From Rhodobacteraceae bacterium Araon29 (GTDB lineage Bacteria > Pseudomonadota > Alphaproteobacteria > Rhodobacterales > Rhodobacteraceae), in assembly GCA_039640505.1 (NCBI GenBank), contig CP046865.1:1351001-1415000 (forward strand): a stretch of 64,000 nt of DNA. The letters are read 5' to 3'. Of this stretch, positions 19,048-28,983 are shown piece by piece. Each line of letters opens with the position of its first letter. Positions within the stretch are counted from its first letter, which is position 1. The position numbers were made by a program, and so were the translations under genes. The notes under the pieces are model-generated. The model worked only from the letters and a program-made list of their open reading frames with translations. It did no database searches and was not told where the DNA came from.

Positions 19048-20313
19048 ATGGCGACAAATTCGAGCGGTGAAAGCAAAAACACTCTTTATTGCAGCTTTTG
19101 TGGTAAAAGCCAACATGAAGTTCGCAAACTGATTGCTGGCCCAACAGTTTTCATCTGCGATGAATGCGTGGAGCTGTGCATGGATATTATCCGTGAGGAA
19201 ACTAAAGGCTCTGGGCTTAAGTCATCTGAAGGCGTCCCAACACCTCGCGAAATTTGCGATGTTCTAGACGACTATGTGATTGGACAGTCGTTTGCAAAAC
19301 GAGTTTTGTCTGTTGCCGTTCACAACCACTATAAGCGCCTCAACCATGCTGCAAAATCGGGCGATATCGAACTCTCGAAATCGAACATTCTATTGGTTGG
19401 TCCGACTGGGTGCGGAAAAACTCTTTTAGCTCAAACGCTTGCTAGAATTTTAGATGTGCCTTTTACCATGGCTGATGCGACTACTTTGACCGAAGCGGGT
19501 TATGTTGGCGAAGACGTTGAAAACATAATCTTAAAGCTTTTACAGGCGTCGGAATATAACGTCGAACGAGCCCAACGGGGTATCGTTTATATCGACGAAG
19601 TTGATAAAATTACCCGAAAATCTGAAAATCCATCAATTACACGGGATGTGTCTGGCGAGGGTGTCCAGCAAGCTCTGTTAAAATTAATGGAAGGCACTGT
19701 CGCCAGCGTGCCGCCCCAAGGTGGCCGGAAGCATCCTCAGCAAGAATTCCTGCAGGTAGATACCACCAACATATTATTTATCTGTGGCGGAGCTTTCGCG
19801 GGTCTTGATAAAATTATAGCGCAGCGGGGAAAAGGCAGTGCCATGGGTTTCGGCGCTGATGTCCGAGATAATGATGACCGTGGTGTTGGCGAGGTATTTC
19901 AGGATTTGGAGCCAGAAGACTTACTAAAGTTTGGCTTAATCCCAGAATTTGTCGGGCGGCTTCCAGTTCTTGCGACCTTAGAGGACCTTGATGAAGAAGC
20001 ACTCGTGACAATTTTGACGCAGCCCAAAAATGCGCTGGTAAAGCAATACCAGCGTTTGTTTGAACTAGAGGATACCGCACTCAGCTTCACTGATGAGGCT
20101 CTAAAGGCGATTGCCAAAAGAGCAATCGAGCGAAAAACCGGGGCGCGAGGGCTTAGATCAATTTTAGAAGATATTTTGTTGAATACGATGTTTGATTTGC
20201 CAGGGCAAGACGAAGTTCAAGAGGTCGTTGTGAACGAAGAGGCCGTTACTGCCGAAGCTGCGCCGTTGATGATTTATTCTGATACCAAAAAGGAACCTGC
20301 TTCGGCTGGTTGA
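19048..20313 (+). CDS. clpX: Clp protease ATPase subunit ClpX
   Basis: AAA+ unfoldase, 421 residues, which recognises tagged substrates and threads them into ClpP. The N-terminal zinc-binding domain has C15, C18, C37 and C40. Walker A is GPTGCGKT at 118-125 and Walker B is YIDEVDK at 181-187. The pore-loop GYVGED is at 151-156. The arginine-finger and sensor-2 region is in the C-terminal part ([12 protein letters not shown]). The ribosome site GAGAGGTG precedes the ATG. Confidence 0.98.
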   Translation: MATNSSGESKNTLYCSFCGKSQHEVRKLIAGPTVFICDECVELCMDIIREETKGSGLKSSEGVPTPREICDVLDDYVIGQSFAKRVLSVAVHNHYKRLNHAAKSGDIELSKSNILLVGPTGCGKTLLAQTLARILDVPFTMADATTLTEAGYVGEDVENIILKLLQASEYNVERAQRGIVYIDEVDKITRKSENPSITRDVSGEGVQQALLKLMEGTVASVPPQGGRKHPQQEFLQVDTTNILFICGGAFAGLDKIIAQRGKGSAMGFGADVRDNDDRGVGEVFQDLEPEDLLKFGLIPEFVGRLPVLATLEDLDEEALVTILTQPKNALVKQYQRLFELEDTALSFTDEALKAIAKRAIERKTGARGLRSILEDILLNTMFDLPGQDEVQEVVVNEEAVTAEAAPLMIYSDTKKEPASAG

Positions 20314-20414
20314 GCGTTCGCAAGGAAATGTCTTTGACATGTGGCCGTGGTTGCTGGACTAGACCTAAGGTTCGTTTTAGTGCATAGAACGCTGAGACCA
20401 ATTCGGAGAATTTA

Positions 20415-20798
20415 ATGGGTATCTTTAACACTTTGGTGAGGGCCGTGACTTGGTGGAATGGCCAAACGCTGAACACGCAATTTTTTACCTGGCGTAAAGG
20501 TGTTAAAGTGGGGCACGACACTAGTGGCAATACCTATTATCGGACATCTGATGGCAAACGGCGCTGGGTTATTTTTAATGGGGATAGTGAGGCAAGTCGA
20601 GTCAGTCCTGATTGGCATGGCTGGTTGCACCATACATGGGATGAGCCCCCAAGCGAGCAACCCATTGCCCGGAAGTCATGGGAAAAGCCGCATCAGGAAA
20701 ATCTTACGGGAACTGCAGCGGCTTACGTACCAACAGGTTCAATCCGAAGGGCAAACCTTCAAGCGCGCTCTGATTATGAGGCTTGGCAACCTGAATAG
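20415..20798 (+). CDS. NDUFA12-family complex I accessory subunit
   Basis: A 127-residue NDUFA12/B17.2 protein, an accessory subunit of respiratory complex I found in alphaproteobacteria and mitochondria. Recognisable features are [19 protein letters not shown] and the [13 protein letters not shown] segment. It lies 10 bases before mlaD. The bacterial protein is peripheral on the matrix/cytoplasmic side of the enzyme. Confidence 0.9.
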   Translation: MGIFNTLVRAVTWWNGQTLNTQFFTWRKGVKVGHDTSGNTYYRTSDGKRRWVIFNGDSEASRVSPDWHGWLHHTWDEPPSEQPIARKSWEKPHQENLTGTAAAYVPTGSIRRANLQARSDYEAWQPE

Positions 20799-20808
20799 GA
20801 TGTGAGGC

Positions 20809-21258
20809 ATGTCTGAAAATACCACAGAAGTGACCGTTGGGGGTTTAGTACTCGCTCTTGCGGTTGGATTTTCTATATTTGTATTTCAAATCACGGGGCT
20901 TTCAAACTCGTCGGGTTCGTATCCCATTTATGCTTCTTTTCGCTCAGCCGATGGAATAAAGGTCGGAACAGATGTTAGACTGGCAGGGGTAAAGATTGGA
21001 ACTGTCAGCGCCCTTGATTTGGATAGTAATACCTATCGGGCTGTATCTGTGATTTCTTTGAAGGATGACATACGTATTCCAGAAGACAGCGCCCTAGTAA
21101 TTTCCTCTGAAGGGCTACTTGGAGGTAATTTTGTGGAAGTCGTTCCTGGCGCATCATTTGATTATCTTGCCTCGGGCGGTGAAATCGTTGATACTCAAGG
21201 TTCCGTTAGCTTGATATCGTTATTGATGAAGTTTGTCTCAGGCGGTCAAGATAGATGA
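20809..21258 (+). CDS. mlaD: MlaD-type MCE lipid-transport protein
   Basis: Periplasmic substrate-binding component of the Mla phospholipid transport system, 149 residues. One N-terminal membrane anchor (about residues 9-28) is followed by a single MCE domain (YASFRSADGIKVGTDVRLAG). It partners with MlaE and MlaF in the inner membrane, which are not in this window. Its stop overlaps the next gene by four bases (ATGA), so they are translationally coupled. Confidence 0.92.
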   Translation: MSENTTEVTVGGLVLALAVGFSIFVFQITGLSNSSGSYPIYASFRSADGIKVGTDVRLAGVKIGTVSALDLDSNTYRAVSVISLKDDIRIPEDSALVISSEGLLGGNFVEVVPGASFDYLASGGEIVDTQGSVSLISLLMKFVSGGQDR

Positions 21259-21635
21259 AACGATTGGCTGAGGCACTGTTTGCCCTGTTGATACTTGGAC
21301 TTCCCGCAAAAGCTGAAATTGCTACAGCGCAGGCTGATGGTGCTGTATTGCGTAAACTCGACAAAGTAAGTGGAACGATAACGGATCAGACACTGTTACA
21401 AGAAATGACCACGCAGGTAGGCAATTTGTCCGTGACTTTAAGTGAATGTCGTTACCCTATAGACAATCCTGCTGGTGATGCATTTGCACGAATAATTATT
21501 CGCTCTGATAAGCAGACAGCGCCAGTTTTTCAAGGGTGGATGATCGCCTCGTCTCCTGCTCTAAGCTCACTTGATCATGCACGCTATGATGTCTGGGTGC
21601 TGCGCTGCACAATACCTGAAGCGGACACTGAATAG
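21255..21635 (+). CDS. DUF2155 secreted protein
   Basis: A 126-residue exported protein of the DUF2155 family, function unknown. An N-terminal signal peptide (LAEALFALLILGLPAKA) is followed by LRKLDKVSGTITD and LSVTLSECRYP, features of this alphaproteobacterial family. It is coupled to mlaD and often accompanies envelope lipid-transport genes, which suggests an envelope role. Its last 52 bases overlap the 3' end of the convergent aat gene. Confidence 0.8.
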   Translation: MKRLAEALFALLILGLPAKAEIATAQADGAVLRKLDKVSGTITDQTLLQEMTTQVGNLSVTLSECRYPIDNPAGDAFARIIIRSDKQTAPVFQGWMIASSPALSSLDHARYDVWVLRCTIPEADTE

Positions 21636-22222
21636 GACGGGTCAGTAAAGTCGGCAGCTAAGTTTAAGGCCTCTCTTAAATGCTTCATATAGTTTACCCT
21701 AGGGATCTCAACGGCTCCAAGAGAGGCTAGATGTGGTGTAATGAATTGGGTGTCAAATAGTTTAAAGCCAGTGTGTTTAAGCCGGTGAACTAAATAAGCC
21801 AGAGCAATTTTGGACGCATTATCGCGACGAGAAAACATACTTTCACCGAAAAAGGCCGCACCTATCACAACGCCATAAACCCCGCCGATTAGTTGCTTCT
21901 CTTGCCAGACCTCGAGAGAATGGGCCATTTTATTTTTGGCAAGGGTGCAATAAAGTTCGAAAATTGTGTCATTAATCCAAGTTTCGGGTCGCTCAGCACA
22001 AGCGCTTATCACTTCTGAAAATGCTGAACTGATTTTAATATTATAGTTCTCTTTCAAAATACATTTGCGCAAAGACCTGGAAATATGAAAGTGGCTCAGG
22101 GGTAGTATCCCTCGGTATTCGGGGTCAACCCAAAACAGATCAGAGGCTGTACTTGTTTCCGCCATAGGAAAAAGGCCACGCCTATAAGCACTTAAAAGGA
22201 TGTCTTGCGAAAGCTCGTGCAC
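21584..22222 (-). CDS. aat: Leucyl/phenylalanyl-tRNA-protein transferase
   Basis: Adds Leu or Phe from tRNA to the N terminus of proteins with basic N-terminal residues, making N-degrons for ClpAPS. It is 212 residues. Motifs are YRRGLFPMAE, WVDPEYRGILPL near the N terminus and GGVYGVVIGAAFFGESMFS in the GNAT-like core. It is convergent with, and overlaps, the DUF2155 gene. It lies downstream of accC in the same direction, separated by about 90 bases. Confidence 0.95.
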   Translation of the reverse strand: MHELSQDILLSAYRRGLFPMAETSTASDLFWVDPEYRGILPLSHFHISRSLRKCILKENYNIKISSAFSEVISACAERPETWINDTIFELYCTLAKNKMAHSLEVWQEKQLIGGVYGVVIGAAFFGESMFSRRDNASKIALAYLVHRLKHTGFKLFDTQFITPHLASLGAVEIPRVNYMKHLREALNLAADFTDPSYSVSASGIVQRSTQTS

Positions 22223-22310
22223 TACAGGCTCACATACACTCTATTGCCACGCCAAAGAAGTGACAGATCGGAAATGGAATGGCAAGTTACTCAAGATATT
22301 TGGCCAAGAC

Positions 22311-23657
22311 TTAATTGGATTTTTGGTCCAACCAATGCTCCAGCCAGTGAATATTATAAGCACCACTTTGAATATCTTTCTCTGACAGAAGGGCATCAAA
22401 GAGTGGGATCGTGGTGTCAATTCCATCAATAATCAACTCACTGAGTGCGCGGCTTAAGCGGGCTAAAGCTTCTTCTCGATTACGGCCGTGTACTATTAAT
22501 TTGCCAATCAGGCTATCATAGAAGGGCGGTATTGAATATCCATTGTAAAGAGCGCTATCCATGCGTACTCCCAAACCTCCGGGGGCATGATATGCGGATA
22601 TCTTACCTGGACACGGGGCAAAGTTTGGAAGCTTTTCTGCGTTTATACGTACTTCGATAGAATGACCATTAATCTGAAGGTTTTTTTGAGCAAATGACAT
22701 AGGTTCGCCTGCTGCAACCCGTATCTGCTCGCGCACTAAATCAACGCCAAAAATTGCTTCGGTTACTGGATGCTCAACTTGCAACCTTGTATTCATTTCA
22801 ATGAAATAAAATTCACCATTTTCATATAGAAATTCGATTGTGCCTGCGCCGATGTAGTTAATCTTTGCGACGGCATCAGCGCATACTTTGCCAATAGCAC
22901 TTCGTTGTTCTTCTAAAATAGAGGGGCCTGGTGCTTCCTCAAAAACCTTCTGGTGTCGCCTTTGAAGAGAGCAATCTCGTTCGCCCAGATGAACTGCTTT
23001 TCCCTTGCCGTCGCCAAAGACTTGGATTTCGATATGACGGGGAGTTGTTAGGTACTTTTCAATATAGACTTCGTCATTGCCAAACGCGGCTTTGCCTTCG
23101 GCGCGAGCTGTCATAAAGGCGTGGTCCATATCTGTTGCGCTCTTTGCAACTTTCATTCCGCGACCGCCGCCGCCTGCTGTGGCTTTGATGATGACTGGAT
23201 AGCCAATTTGCTCGCCAATCTTTTTGGCTTGTTCAAGTGTCTGAACTCCTCCGTCAGATCCTGGAACACATGGCACCCCAAGTGCTTTCATGGTATCTTT
23301 GGCCGTGATTTTATCGCCCATTATGCGAATGTGCTCGGCTGTTGGCCCTATAAAGCTAAGGCCATGGTCTTCAAGAATTTGAACAAACCTGGCATTTTCC
23401 GATAGAAATCCGTATCCTGGATGTATTGCTTGTGCCCCTGAGATTTCACAGGCAGATATAATTGCAGGTATAGACAGATAGCTGTCGGCGCCAGGTGGTG
23501 GGCCGATGCAAACAGACTCATCTGCCATGCGCACATGCATTGCATCACTGTCAGCAGTTGAATGGACGGCTACACAACGTATTCCCATCTCGCGGCAGGC
23601 GCGAATGACACGCAAGGCAATTTCGCCTCGGTTTGCAATCAGTATTTTTTCGAACAT
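22311..23657 (-). CDS. accC: Acetyl-CoA carboxylase, biotin carboxylase subunit
   Basis: ATP-grasp enzyme, 448 residues, that carboxylates biotin on AccB in the first step of fatty acid synthesis. The N-terminal domain starts [17 protein letters not shown]. The ATP-binding Gly-rich loop is [13 protein letters not shown], and the active-site stretch is [14 protein letters not shown]. It follows accB after 10 bases in one operon. Confidence 0.97.
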   Translation of the reverse strand: MFEKILIANRGEIALRVIRACREMGIRCVAVHSTADSDAMHVRMADESVCIGPPPGADSYLSIPAIISACEISGAQAIHPGYGFLSENARFVQILEDHGLSFIGPTAEHIRIMGDKITAKDTMKALGVPCVPGSDGGVQTLEQAKKIGEQIGYPVIIKATAGGGGRGMKVAKSATDMDHAFMTARAEGKAAFGNDEVYIEKYLTTPRHIEIQVFGDGKGKAVHLGERDCSLQRRHQKVFEEAPGPSILEEQRSAIGKVCADAVAKINYIGAGTIEFLYENGEFYFIEMNTRLQVEHPVTEAIFGVDLVREQIRVAAGEPMSFAQKNLQINGHSIEVRINAEKLPNFAPCPGKISAYHAPGGLGVRMDSALYNGYSIPPFYDSLIGKLIVHGRNREEALARLSRALSELIIDGIDTTIPLFDALLSEKDIQSGAYNIHWLEHWLDQKSN

Positions 23658-23667
23658 ATTCGCCGCC

Positions 23668-24165
23668 TTATTCGATTATGACCAATGGCGTGCCGAATTC
23701 AACTGCCGCGCCGTCCTCAACCAAAATGCGTTGAATTGACCCAGACTTTGGCGCTGGAATGTGGTTCATGGTTTTCATCGCTTCAACGATGAGCAATGTA
23801 TCGCCCTCATTGATCTTAGAACCAATAGTAATAAAGGCAGGGGCTCCAGGTTCTGCTTGCATGTAGATTGTTCCTACCATCGGCGAGGTTACAGCTCCAG
23901 GATGGTTGGCAGGATCTTCAATCGAGTTGTTGGATGGAGCGACATTTAATACCTCGGCAGGAGCACTTTGCTGAGGGGCAGAAACCGCCACTGGGGCCGC
24001 CATAGCCTGCGGCGCTACATTTTTGATTTGGCTGACCCTGACATTAAGGGTGTCATCTTCGCCATACTCACGCATGACTTCTACTTCGGATAGCTCATTA
24101 CTCTTGAGCAAGTCTGCAAGCGCCTGAATAAAGGCGATGTCTTGGTCGCGGGTTTTCTTTGTCAT
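23668..24165 (-). CDS. accB: Acetyl-CoA carboxylase biotin carboxyl carrier protein
   Basis: Biotin carrier of acetyl-CoA carboxylase, 165 residues from the ATG ending at 24165. An N-terminal helical domain (1-45) and an Ala/Pro-rich linker (about 50-85) precede the biotinyl domain. The biotinylated lysine is K131 in EAMKTMNHI. An upstream start ending at 24201 would add a 12-residue leader not typical of the family. It is the first gene of accB-accC. Confidence 0.95.
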   Translation of the reverse strand: MTKKTRDQDIAFIQALADLLKSNELSEVEVMREYGEDDTLNVRVSQIKNVAPQAMAAPVAVSAPQQSAPAEVLNVAPSNNSIEDPANHPGAVTSPMVGTIYMQAEPGAPAFITIGSKINEGDTLLIVEAMKTMNHIPAPKSGSIQRILVEDGAAVEFGTPLVIIE

Positions 24166-24436
24166 GTATACCTCAAAGATCAAAATAGTGGTTCTGCTCA
24201 AACCATTCTTCTAATACCTTTATAAGGCAAGCTGTGCCCAGTGAAAAGAAAGTCGTGCAATAATGTCGGCGTGTTTAGGGAAATAGTCTGTATTTTTCCC
24301 TCATTTTAGCAAATTACGGGACCGTAAGGCCTGAAAAAGATGAATTTCTACAGTTGGGATTATAAATATTTTGAGCATTGCCATGACTGGTGCTTGTAAA
24401 TAGTTTCAAAGGCGCCAATTTTGAAAGGGCTAGAAT

Positions 24437-25978
24437 ATGAATGTTGCGCGTTGGTTAAGCCGAGCAGCAAAAGAGAAAGGAGACAAACCAGCGCTGTTTA
24501 GCGGGAAAAAACAATGCGGCACCTATAAAGATCTACATGAAATCGTTGGCCAAGCTTCAAATTGGTTGAAGAGTGCGGGCATTAACCCCGGTGACCGTGT
24601 TGCTATATTTATGATGAACCATCCTGATTATCTTCGTCTTTTGTTTGGGATATGGTTTTCAGGCGCAATCGCAGTCCCTATTAATGCAAAACTACATGCA
24701 AGAGAGGCAATTTGGATCATCAAAAATGCTGAGGCTAAAATCACCCTAACCTCAGGCCAGCAATTTAAAGATCTTCAAGGAGTATCAGATTTCTGGAGTG
24801 ACGATGTCAAACTTATAGATTTGTCCGAGAATACATTGCAAAGGTTAACCGAAAACCGTGCTTGTGAGCCAGTGTTACCTCGGGCCAGTTCAGATTTGGC
24901 ATGGTTGTTTTATACTTCTGGAACAACAGGTCGGCCAAAAGGAGTGATGATTACTCACGGAATGTTAAAATCCATGGCTAAAGCTTATTTTATCGATGTA
25001 GACAATGTGTACCAAGAGGATGCAGCTATTTATTCAGCGCCGTTCTCTCACGGAGCGGGTCTTTATAGTATCATGCATGTGCTGAAAGCTGCGCGCCATG
25101 TTTTCCCTGAGTCGGGTGGCTTTCAGTCGGAAGAGATTTTAGATTTATCTGAGCATTTTCAGTCAGTACATATGTTCGCAGCCCCCACAATGGTCAAGCG
25201 CTTGACGGCTGCTTCAAAGGCCAATGGCCGTGAACCTAAAGGGATAAGAACCATCGTCTATGCCGGTGGACCAATGTATAAATCTGATATCATTGAATCA
25301 GTTGATTGGTTTGGTCCGGTATTTGTGCAAATTTATGGTCAGGGCGAATGCCCTATGGCGATAACGGCTTTGTCGCGTAAAGCTGTAAGTGATCGCAGCC
25401 ACCCACGTTGGGAACAGCGGTTGGCATCAGTCGGAAGGGCGCAGTCTGTGGTGGAGGTGCGAATAGGTGATCCATCCGGAGGGTCAACTGTCGAGGGTCA
25501 ATTGGGAGAAATCATGGTGCGAGGTGAACCCGTTATGTCCGGATATTGGCGAAATCCTGAGGCTAGCAAAAAGGCATTGGCTAAGGGTTGGCTTCATACT
25601 GGTGACATTGGCTACATGGATCATGAGGGTTACATCACACTAAAGGATCGTTCGAAAGATTTGATCATCTCTGGTGGGAGCAATATTTACCCACGTGAGG
25701 TAGAAGAGGTGCTGCTGATGCATCCCTGTGTTATTGAGACCGCCGTTGTTGGGCGATATCACCCTGATTGGGGTGAAGAGGTCATTGCTTTTATTGTGTT
25801 GAACGATCAAATGAAACATTTACAGAAAGAAATGGACGAATTTTGCCGACGCCACATCGCAGCCTTTAAGCGACCAAAAGGTTATATTGTTAGGAACAAC
25901 TTACCGAAAAACAATAATGGAAAAGTCCTGAAAACAGAACTACGAAAACTTCTTGAGAACTCCTCTATTTTACGATGA
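24437..25978 (+). CDS. Acyl-CoA synthetase (AMP-forming, class I)
   Basis: Adenylate-forming acyl-CoA ligase of 513 residues. The ATP-binding signature YTSGTTGRPKG is near residue 160. The hinge and C-terminal domain follow (GYITLKDRSKDLIISGGSNI). The catalytic lysine region is LPKNNNGKVLK near 495. The size and the GEVIxSGG-like elements fit a medium- or long-chain fatty acid, or an aryl acid, ligase; the substrate cannot be read. It is a monocistronic gene divergent from accB with a 271-base gap. Confidence 0.88.
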   Translation: MNVARWLSRAAKEKGDKPALFSGKKQCGTYKDLHEIVGQASNWLKSAGINPGDRVAIFMMNHPDYLRLLFGIWFSGAIAVPINAKLHAREAIWIIKNAEAKITLTSGQQFKDLQGVSDFWSDDVKLIDLSENTLQRLTENRACEPVLPRASSDLAWLFYTSGTTGRPKGVMITHGMLKSMAKAYFIDVDNVYQEDAAIYSAPFSHGAGLYSIMHVLKAARHVFPESGGFQSEEILDLSEHFQSVHMFAAPTMVKRLTAASKANGREPKGIRTIVYAGGPMYKSDIIESVDWFGPVFVQIYGQGECPMAITALSRKAVSDRSHPRWEQRLASVGRAQSVVEVRIGDPSGGSTVEGQLGEIMVRGEPVMSGYWRNPEASKKALAKGWLHTGDIGYMDHEGYITLKDRSKDLIISGGSNIYPREVEEVLLMHPCVIETAVVGRYHPDWGEEVIAFIVLNDQMKHLQKEMDEFCRRHIAAFKRPKGYIVRNNLPKNNNGKVLKTELRKLLENSSILR

Positions 25979-26045
25979 TGATATAAAAATGTCATGCAAT
26001 ATAATAGTTTAAAAGCTTGAAAGACTTGATATAAAGTTTTGCACT

Positions 26046-26435
26046 TTACTTCGTTAAAGCAGAGTAGTCAGCAATCATTGCTTTGATTGCGTTATTTGAG
26101 GCTTGTCGGTCAATTGGCCAATTGCCGGCGCGGATTCGCGAGCGTATTTCATCAGCTATTTCAATATTGACCTCAGCGGATAGGCTTTTCATCATTTGTA
26201 ATACATCTTTTTTTACGCTGCTCAATTCAACTGAGATGTTAGCGGTTGAGCTAAATTGGGTCACTTGACTGGATCCCATACCAACCGTTGACATGTTACC
26301 TCGCCCATGAGTGGAAGCTTGAATGACGCGCTTTTTAGCAGCAGAATTGTCTATGAATCTGTCTGCATTCTCATAACCCGCCTTCAATTTCTGATAGGCG
26401 CCAGAATTAACGGACATGCCGATTATGTGGGTCAT
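26046..26435 (-). CDS. FlgM-like anti-sigma factor candidate
   Basis: A 129-residue protein whose C-terminal half has the FlgM layout: a VELSS start, a helix of about 20 residues, then EIADEIRSRIRAGNWPIDRQ followed by a last helix. FlgM family members end with a similar KVAxIKxAIxxGxYxID stretch that binds the flagellar sigma factor. The N-terminal half is disordered in character, as in FlgM. No flagellar gene lies next to it, and the match is by pattern only. It is the last chromosomal gene before the integrated element. Confidence 0.45.
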   Translation of the reverse strand: MTHIIGMSVNSGAYQKLKAGYENADRFIDNSAAKKRVIQASTHGRGNMSTVGMGSSQVTQFSSTANISVELSSVKKDVLQMMKSLSAEVNIEIADEIRSRIRAGNWPIDRQASNNAIKAMIADYSALTK

Positions 26436-26727
26436 GGCGGTACAACCTCGGAATTAACTATACAATTCTAACAAGTTGACGGGAATTTGTAAATCGGCAC
26501 GCTGCTTAGGATCTTTTGCTGAAATTACATTGCAGATGGCAGTATGATAAACACTTTTTTATCTGCCAAAGCCTTGCAGTTTGCATGGAAACATCTGAGA
26601 GGCTCAACAATACAAGCCATCGAAAGGACTATTATGTATTGAACTGTGTTGAAATGAGTAATGCAGTAAGGGGAAGCATTTGATTTTCGGCTGATGCTTG
26701 CCGAGAGGGTACTTCTTCTGAGGCAAT
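26436..26727. other. Intergenic segment left of the element
   Basis: No convincing gene. It holds the promoter side of the FlgM-like gene and chromosomal sequence up to the left attachment repeat. Before integration this segment would have lain directly downstream of the tRNA-Ser gene. Confidence 0.6.
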
Positions 26728-26744
26728 TTATGGCGGAGGAGGTG
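26728..26744. repeat. Left attachment repeat
   Basis: TTATGGCGGAGGAGGTG, identical to 43919-43935. On the reverse strand it is the last 14 bases of tRNA-Ser including CCA, plus three flanking bases. This copy is not part of an intact tRNA. Confidence 0.9.
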
Positions 26745-26862
26745 ACCGCATAACTATTATTCCAAAAGTGTCCAAAGAATTATGTATTATTGAATAAATG
26801 TGGCAGTTTAGACCTTAACAATTTCTCATTCACTCCATACAATACCCTTAAGTTCCAGAGAT

Positions 26863-26887
26863 TTTGTGGGGGCGAGTGTGGGGGCTA
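26863..26887 (+). repeat. Left internal 25-bp repeat (likely integrase or Xis arm site)
   Basis: A G-rich sequence holding two TGTGGGGGC-type (GTGGGGGC) units 11 bases apart; 24 of 25 bases match 43844-43868 in the same orientation. It directly precedes the integrase ATG. In the excised circle the two copies would flank the attachment core, the expected place for arm-type sites. The role is inferred. Confidence 0.7.
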
Positions 26888-28105
26888 ATGATGAAGAAAC
26901 TTAGCGCACAATATTTAAACTCCAATCTTGAGGCGGGGCGGTATTATGACGATAGCGGAACTGGCCTTCATATCCACGTGCGCAAAAGTGGCTCCAAAAG
27001 TTGGTCGCAAAAGATACGCTTTAGGGGCAAGCAGCTTGAGCTTGGCCTTGGTAGCTACCCAACCGTTTCATTAGCCGAGGCGCGCCGCAAGGCCGCAGAA
27101 AACAAAGCCCTTGCATCAAAAGGGGCTAATCCCAAGGTTCCGCGCCAGGAAATCGTAACAATACCAACTTTTGCAGAACTAGCTGACATTGTAATTGGAA
27201 TAAAACAATCTGAATTCTCTAATGAAAAGCACAAAGCGCAATGGCGCTCGACGCTGGAGACTTATGCATTTCCGAAACTTGGTCCGCTACCTGTCAACGA
27301 AATTACTATTGACGATATTCAGCAAGTTCTGGAACCTATTTGGAAAGAAAAAACCGAGACGGCAAGTCGACTTCGAGGCCGTATACAATCTGTTTTGGAT
27401 TACGCAATTGTAAAAAAATACATGCCCGCTCCAAACCCTGCAGTCTGGAATGGCAACCTGTCAGTTCTTCTTCCTGCAAAACCCAAATCGCAAGAGCACC
27501 ACCCAGCCTTGCAGCTAAAGGATGCACAGCGGTGGTGGAGCGAATTGAAGCGCAGAGACGGAGTTGGTGCCAAAGCTTTGATGCTCCAGATGCTTACAGC
27601 TTCTCGCTCCGGTGAAATTAGGGGCATGCGTTGGGAAGAAATTGCGCTCTTTGATGGGGGTGAGGTTACTCAAAAAGGATACGCTGGTATTTGGACAAGG
27701 CCTGCTTCCCGCATGAAGGCAAAAATAGAGCATCGCGTTCCAATTACAGCACCAATGCTTGAGTTGCTCCCTCATGAAGGAGATCAAACTGGCCTAGTCT
27801 TCAAGTCAAGAACCGGAAATGCATTATCCGACATGACATTGTCGGCTCTGATGAAGCGGATGCATCAGTCTGACAAGCTCGGTTACATTGACAAAAACAG
27901 CGCGCGCCCAGCAGTGCCGCACGGATTAAGGTCGACATTTCGCGACTGGGTAGCTGAGGCAGGTCATTCTCGCGAAGCTGCAGAACTCCAGTTGGCGCAC
28001 CAATTCGGAGGTGAAGTTGAGCATGCATATTATCGGACGGATTTGCTGGATGCGCGGGCGGGATTAATGTGCCAATGGCTAACTTTTTTGGATGGAAAAT
28101 TATGA
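26888..28105 (+). CDS. Tyrosine integrase of P4/DUF4102 type
   Basis: Site-specific recombinase that integrates and excises the element at tRNA-Ser. The start is ATG 26888 (or 26891), about 405 residues; the upstream TTG frame runs through the G-rich arm repeat and is unlikely. The N-terminal DUF4102 arm-binding domain opens MMKKLSAQYL. The catalytic residues, numbered from 26888, are R240 in TASRSGEIR, H345 and R348 in PHGLRSTF, H371 in LAHQF and a tyrosine at 381 or 382 in HAYYRTD. It lies at the end away from the intact tRNA. Its stop overlaps the next start (TTATGA). Confidence 0.93.
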   Translation: MMKKLSAQYLNSNLEAGRYYDDSGTGLHIHVRKSGSKSWSQKIRFRGKQLELGLGSYPTVSLAEARRKAAENKALASKGANPKVPRQEIVTIPTFAELADIVIGIKQSEFSNEKHKAQWRSTLETYAFPKLGPLPVNEITIDDIQQVLEPIWKEKTETASRLRGRIQSVLDYAIVKKYMPAPNPAVWNGNLSVLLPAKPKSQEHHPALQLKDAQRWWSELKRRDGVGAKALMLQMLTASRSGEIRGMRWEEIALFDGGEVTQKGYAGIWTRPASRMKAKIEHRVPITAPMLELLPHEGDQTGLVFKSRTGNALSDMTLSALMKRMHQSDKLGYIDKNSARPAVPHGLRSTFRDWVAEAGHSREAAELQLAHQFGGEVEHAYYRTDLLDARAGLMCQWLTFLDGKL

Positions 28106-28701
28106 GCAAAAAAAGAGCGGCTCTTACAGAGCAAGAAATAGAAGCTATCAAAAATTATGTAAACAACCCGAACAAAAAACTAATTGAAGCTAAGCAATTT
28201 TTGGATAGCCTTGATGACTTAAGAAAGGCGAAAGTGATCCCTACAACCCTTGTCGCATTTGAAGTTTTAAAAACAATCCATAATGGAATTGAACATGGTT
28301 TCACGAATGCAGAGCTCCTGGAGACTGTGCCAACCTCATTGGGTCATGAGACCATCGAGTTGCCAGTTTCCGCTGCGCGCGCACTTATTTCAGCTTGGGA
28401 CGACTTTAGATACTCGGCATCTCCAAAAATGGAGAAGAGCTTTGGAATTGCTGGCAAAAACAATGCAAGAAAACCGTTAACAAAATTAGATATTCAAAAG
28501 TCGGAAAAATATTATACTCGCAGAATATTTGACCTACGCATGGGAGCGAGATTGGAAGACAGAAAGCTTACCGTAGCTCAAGCAGTTGAGCAGGTGGCTG
28601 ATGAAGAATGTGTTTCTACTCAGTCGGTATACAATGCCTACAAGAAGCACAGACCAAAATTCGTAGAGCTTTTCCAAGAACATGGACTTCCAATAAATTA
28701 G
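28102..28701 (+). CDS. Integrase-coupled hypothetical protein
   Basis: A 199-residue protein I do not recognise. Its ATG lies within the integrase stop region, so translation is coupled. It is charged and mostly helical in character, with no membrane segment. The C-terminal part (LTVAQAVEQVADEECVSTQS) resembles a helix-turn-helix, suggesting DNA binding, for example a recombination directionality or control factor. This is inference. It is richer in A+T than the downstream replication genes. Confidence 0.6.
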   Translation: MSKKRAALTEQEIEAIKNYVNNPNKKLIEAKQFLDSLDDLRKAKVIPTTLVAFEVLKTIHNGIEHGFTNAELLETVPTSLGHETIELPVSAARALISAWDDFRYSASPKMEKSFGIAGKNNARKPLTKLDIQKSEKYYTRRIFDLRMGARLEDRKLTVAQAVEQVADEECVSTQSVYNAYKKHRPKFVELFQEHGLPIN

Positions 28702-28704
28702 GTC

Positions 28705-28725
28705 AACGAGTAAGGGTAACTCGTT
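28705..28725. other. Small inverted repeat before the AlpA-like gene
   Basis: AACGAGT and ACTCGTT form a 7-bp stem around a 7-base loop, starting 3 bases after the upstream stop and 67 bases before the AlpA-like start. There is no U-run. It could be a weak terminator or an operator. Confidence 0.35.
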
Positions 28726-28791
28726 AGCTTATATCTGATTTATAGCTCTGGCAGGATTTCCTCGGAACATTTTGGTTACCAGGAGAATGCT

Positions 28792-28983
28792 ATGACAATC
28801 CCAGAAGTAATACGGCGCTCAAAGCTAGAAGAGCGTTTAGGTCTTTCACGCAGTTCAATTTATAAGATGATGGCCGATGGCAGGTTTCCGAGGCCAATCA
28901 AGCTTGGACGAAGATCGGTTGGATGGCGTACCGTTGAAATTGAGCGCTGGCTAGATGAGATGCAGGAGGCTTCAGATGAATGA
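28792..28983 (+). CDS. AlpA family regulator / excisionase-like protein
   Basis: A 63-residue winged-helix protein of the AlpA/MerR-like family. LEERLGLSRSSIYKMMADG followed by FPRPIKLGRRSVGWRTVEIE and WLDE is the family signature. AlpA proteins activate or repress integrase expression and act as excision factors in P4-like elements. It is the first gene of an overlapping run that leads into the replication genes, so it probably controls the element's excision and replication module. Confidence 0.9.
   Translation: MTIPEVIRRSKLEERLGLSRSSIYKMMADGRFPRPIKLGRRSVGWRTVEIERWLDEMQEASDE

Noticed and set aside
26864..26887. Integrase start at the TTG 24 bases upstream
   Set aside because: That reading runs through the G-rich repeat, which also occurs at the other end of the element without an integrase; the ATG pair at 26888/26891 is the natural start.
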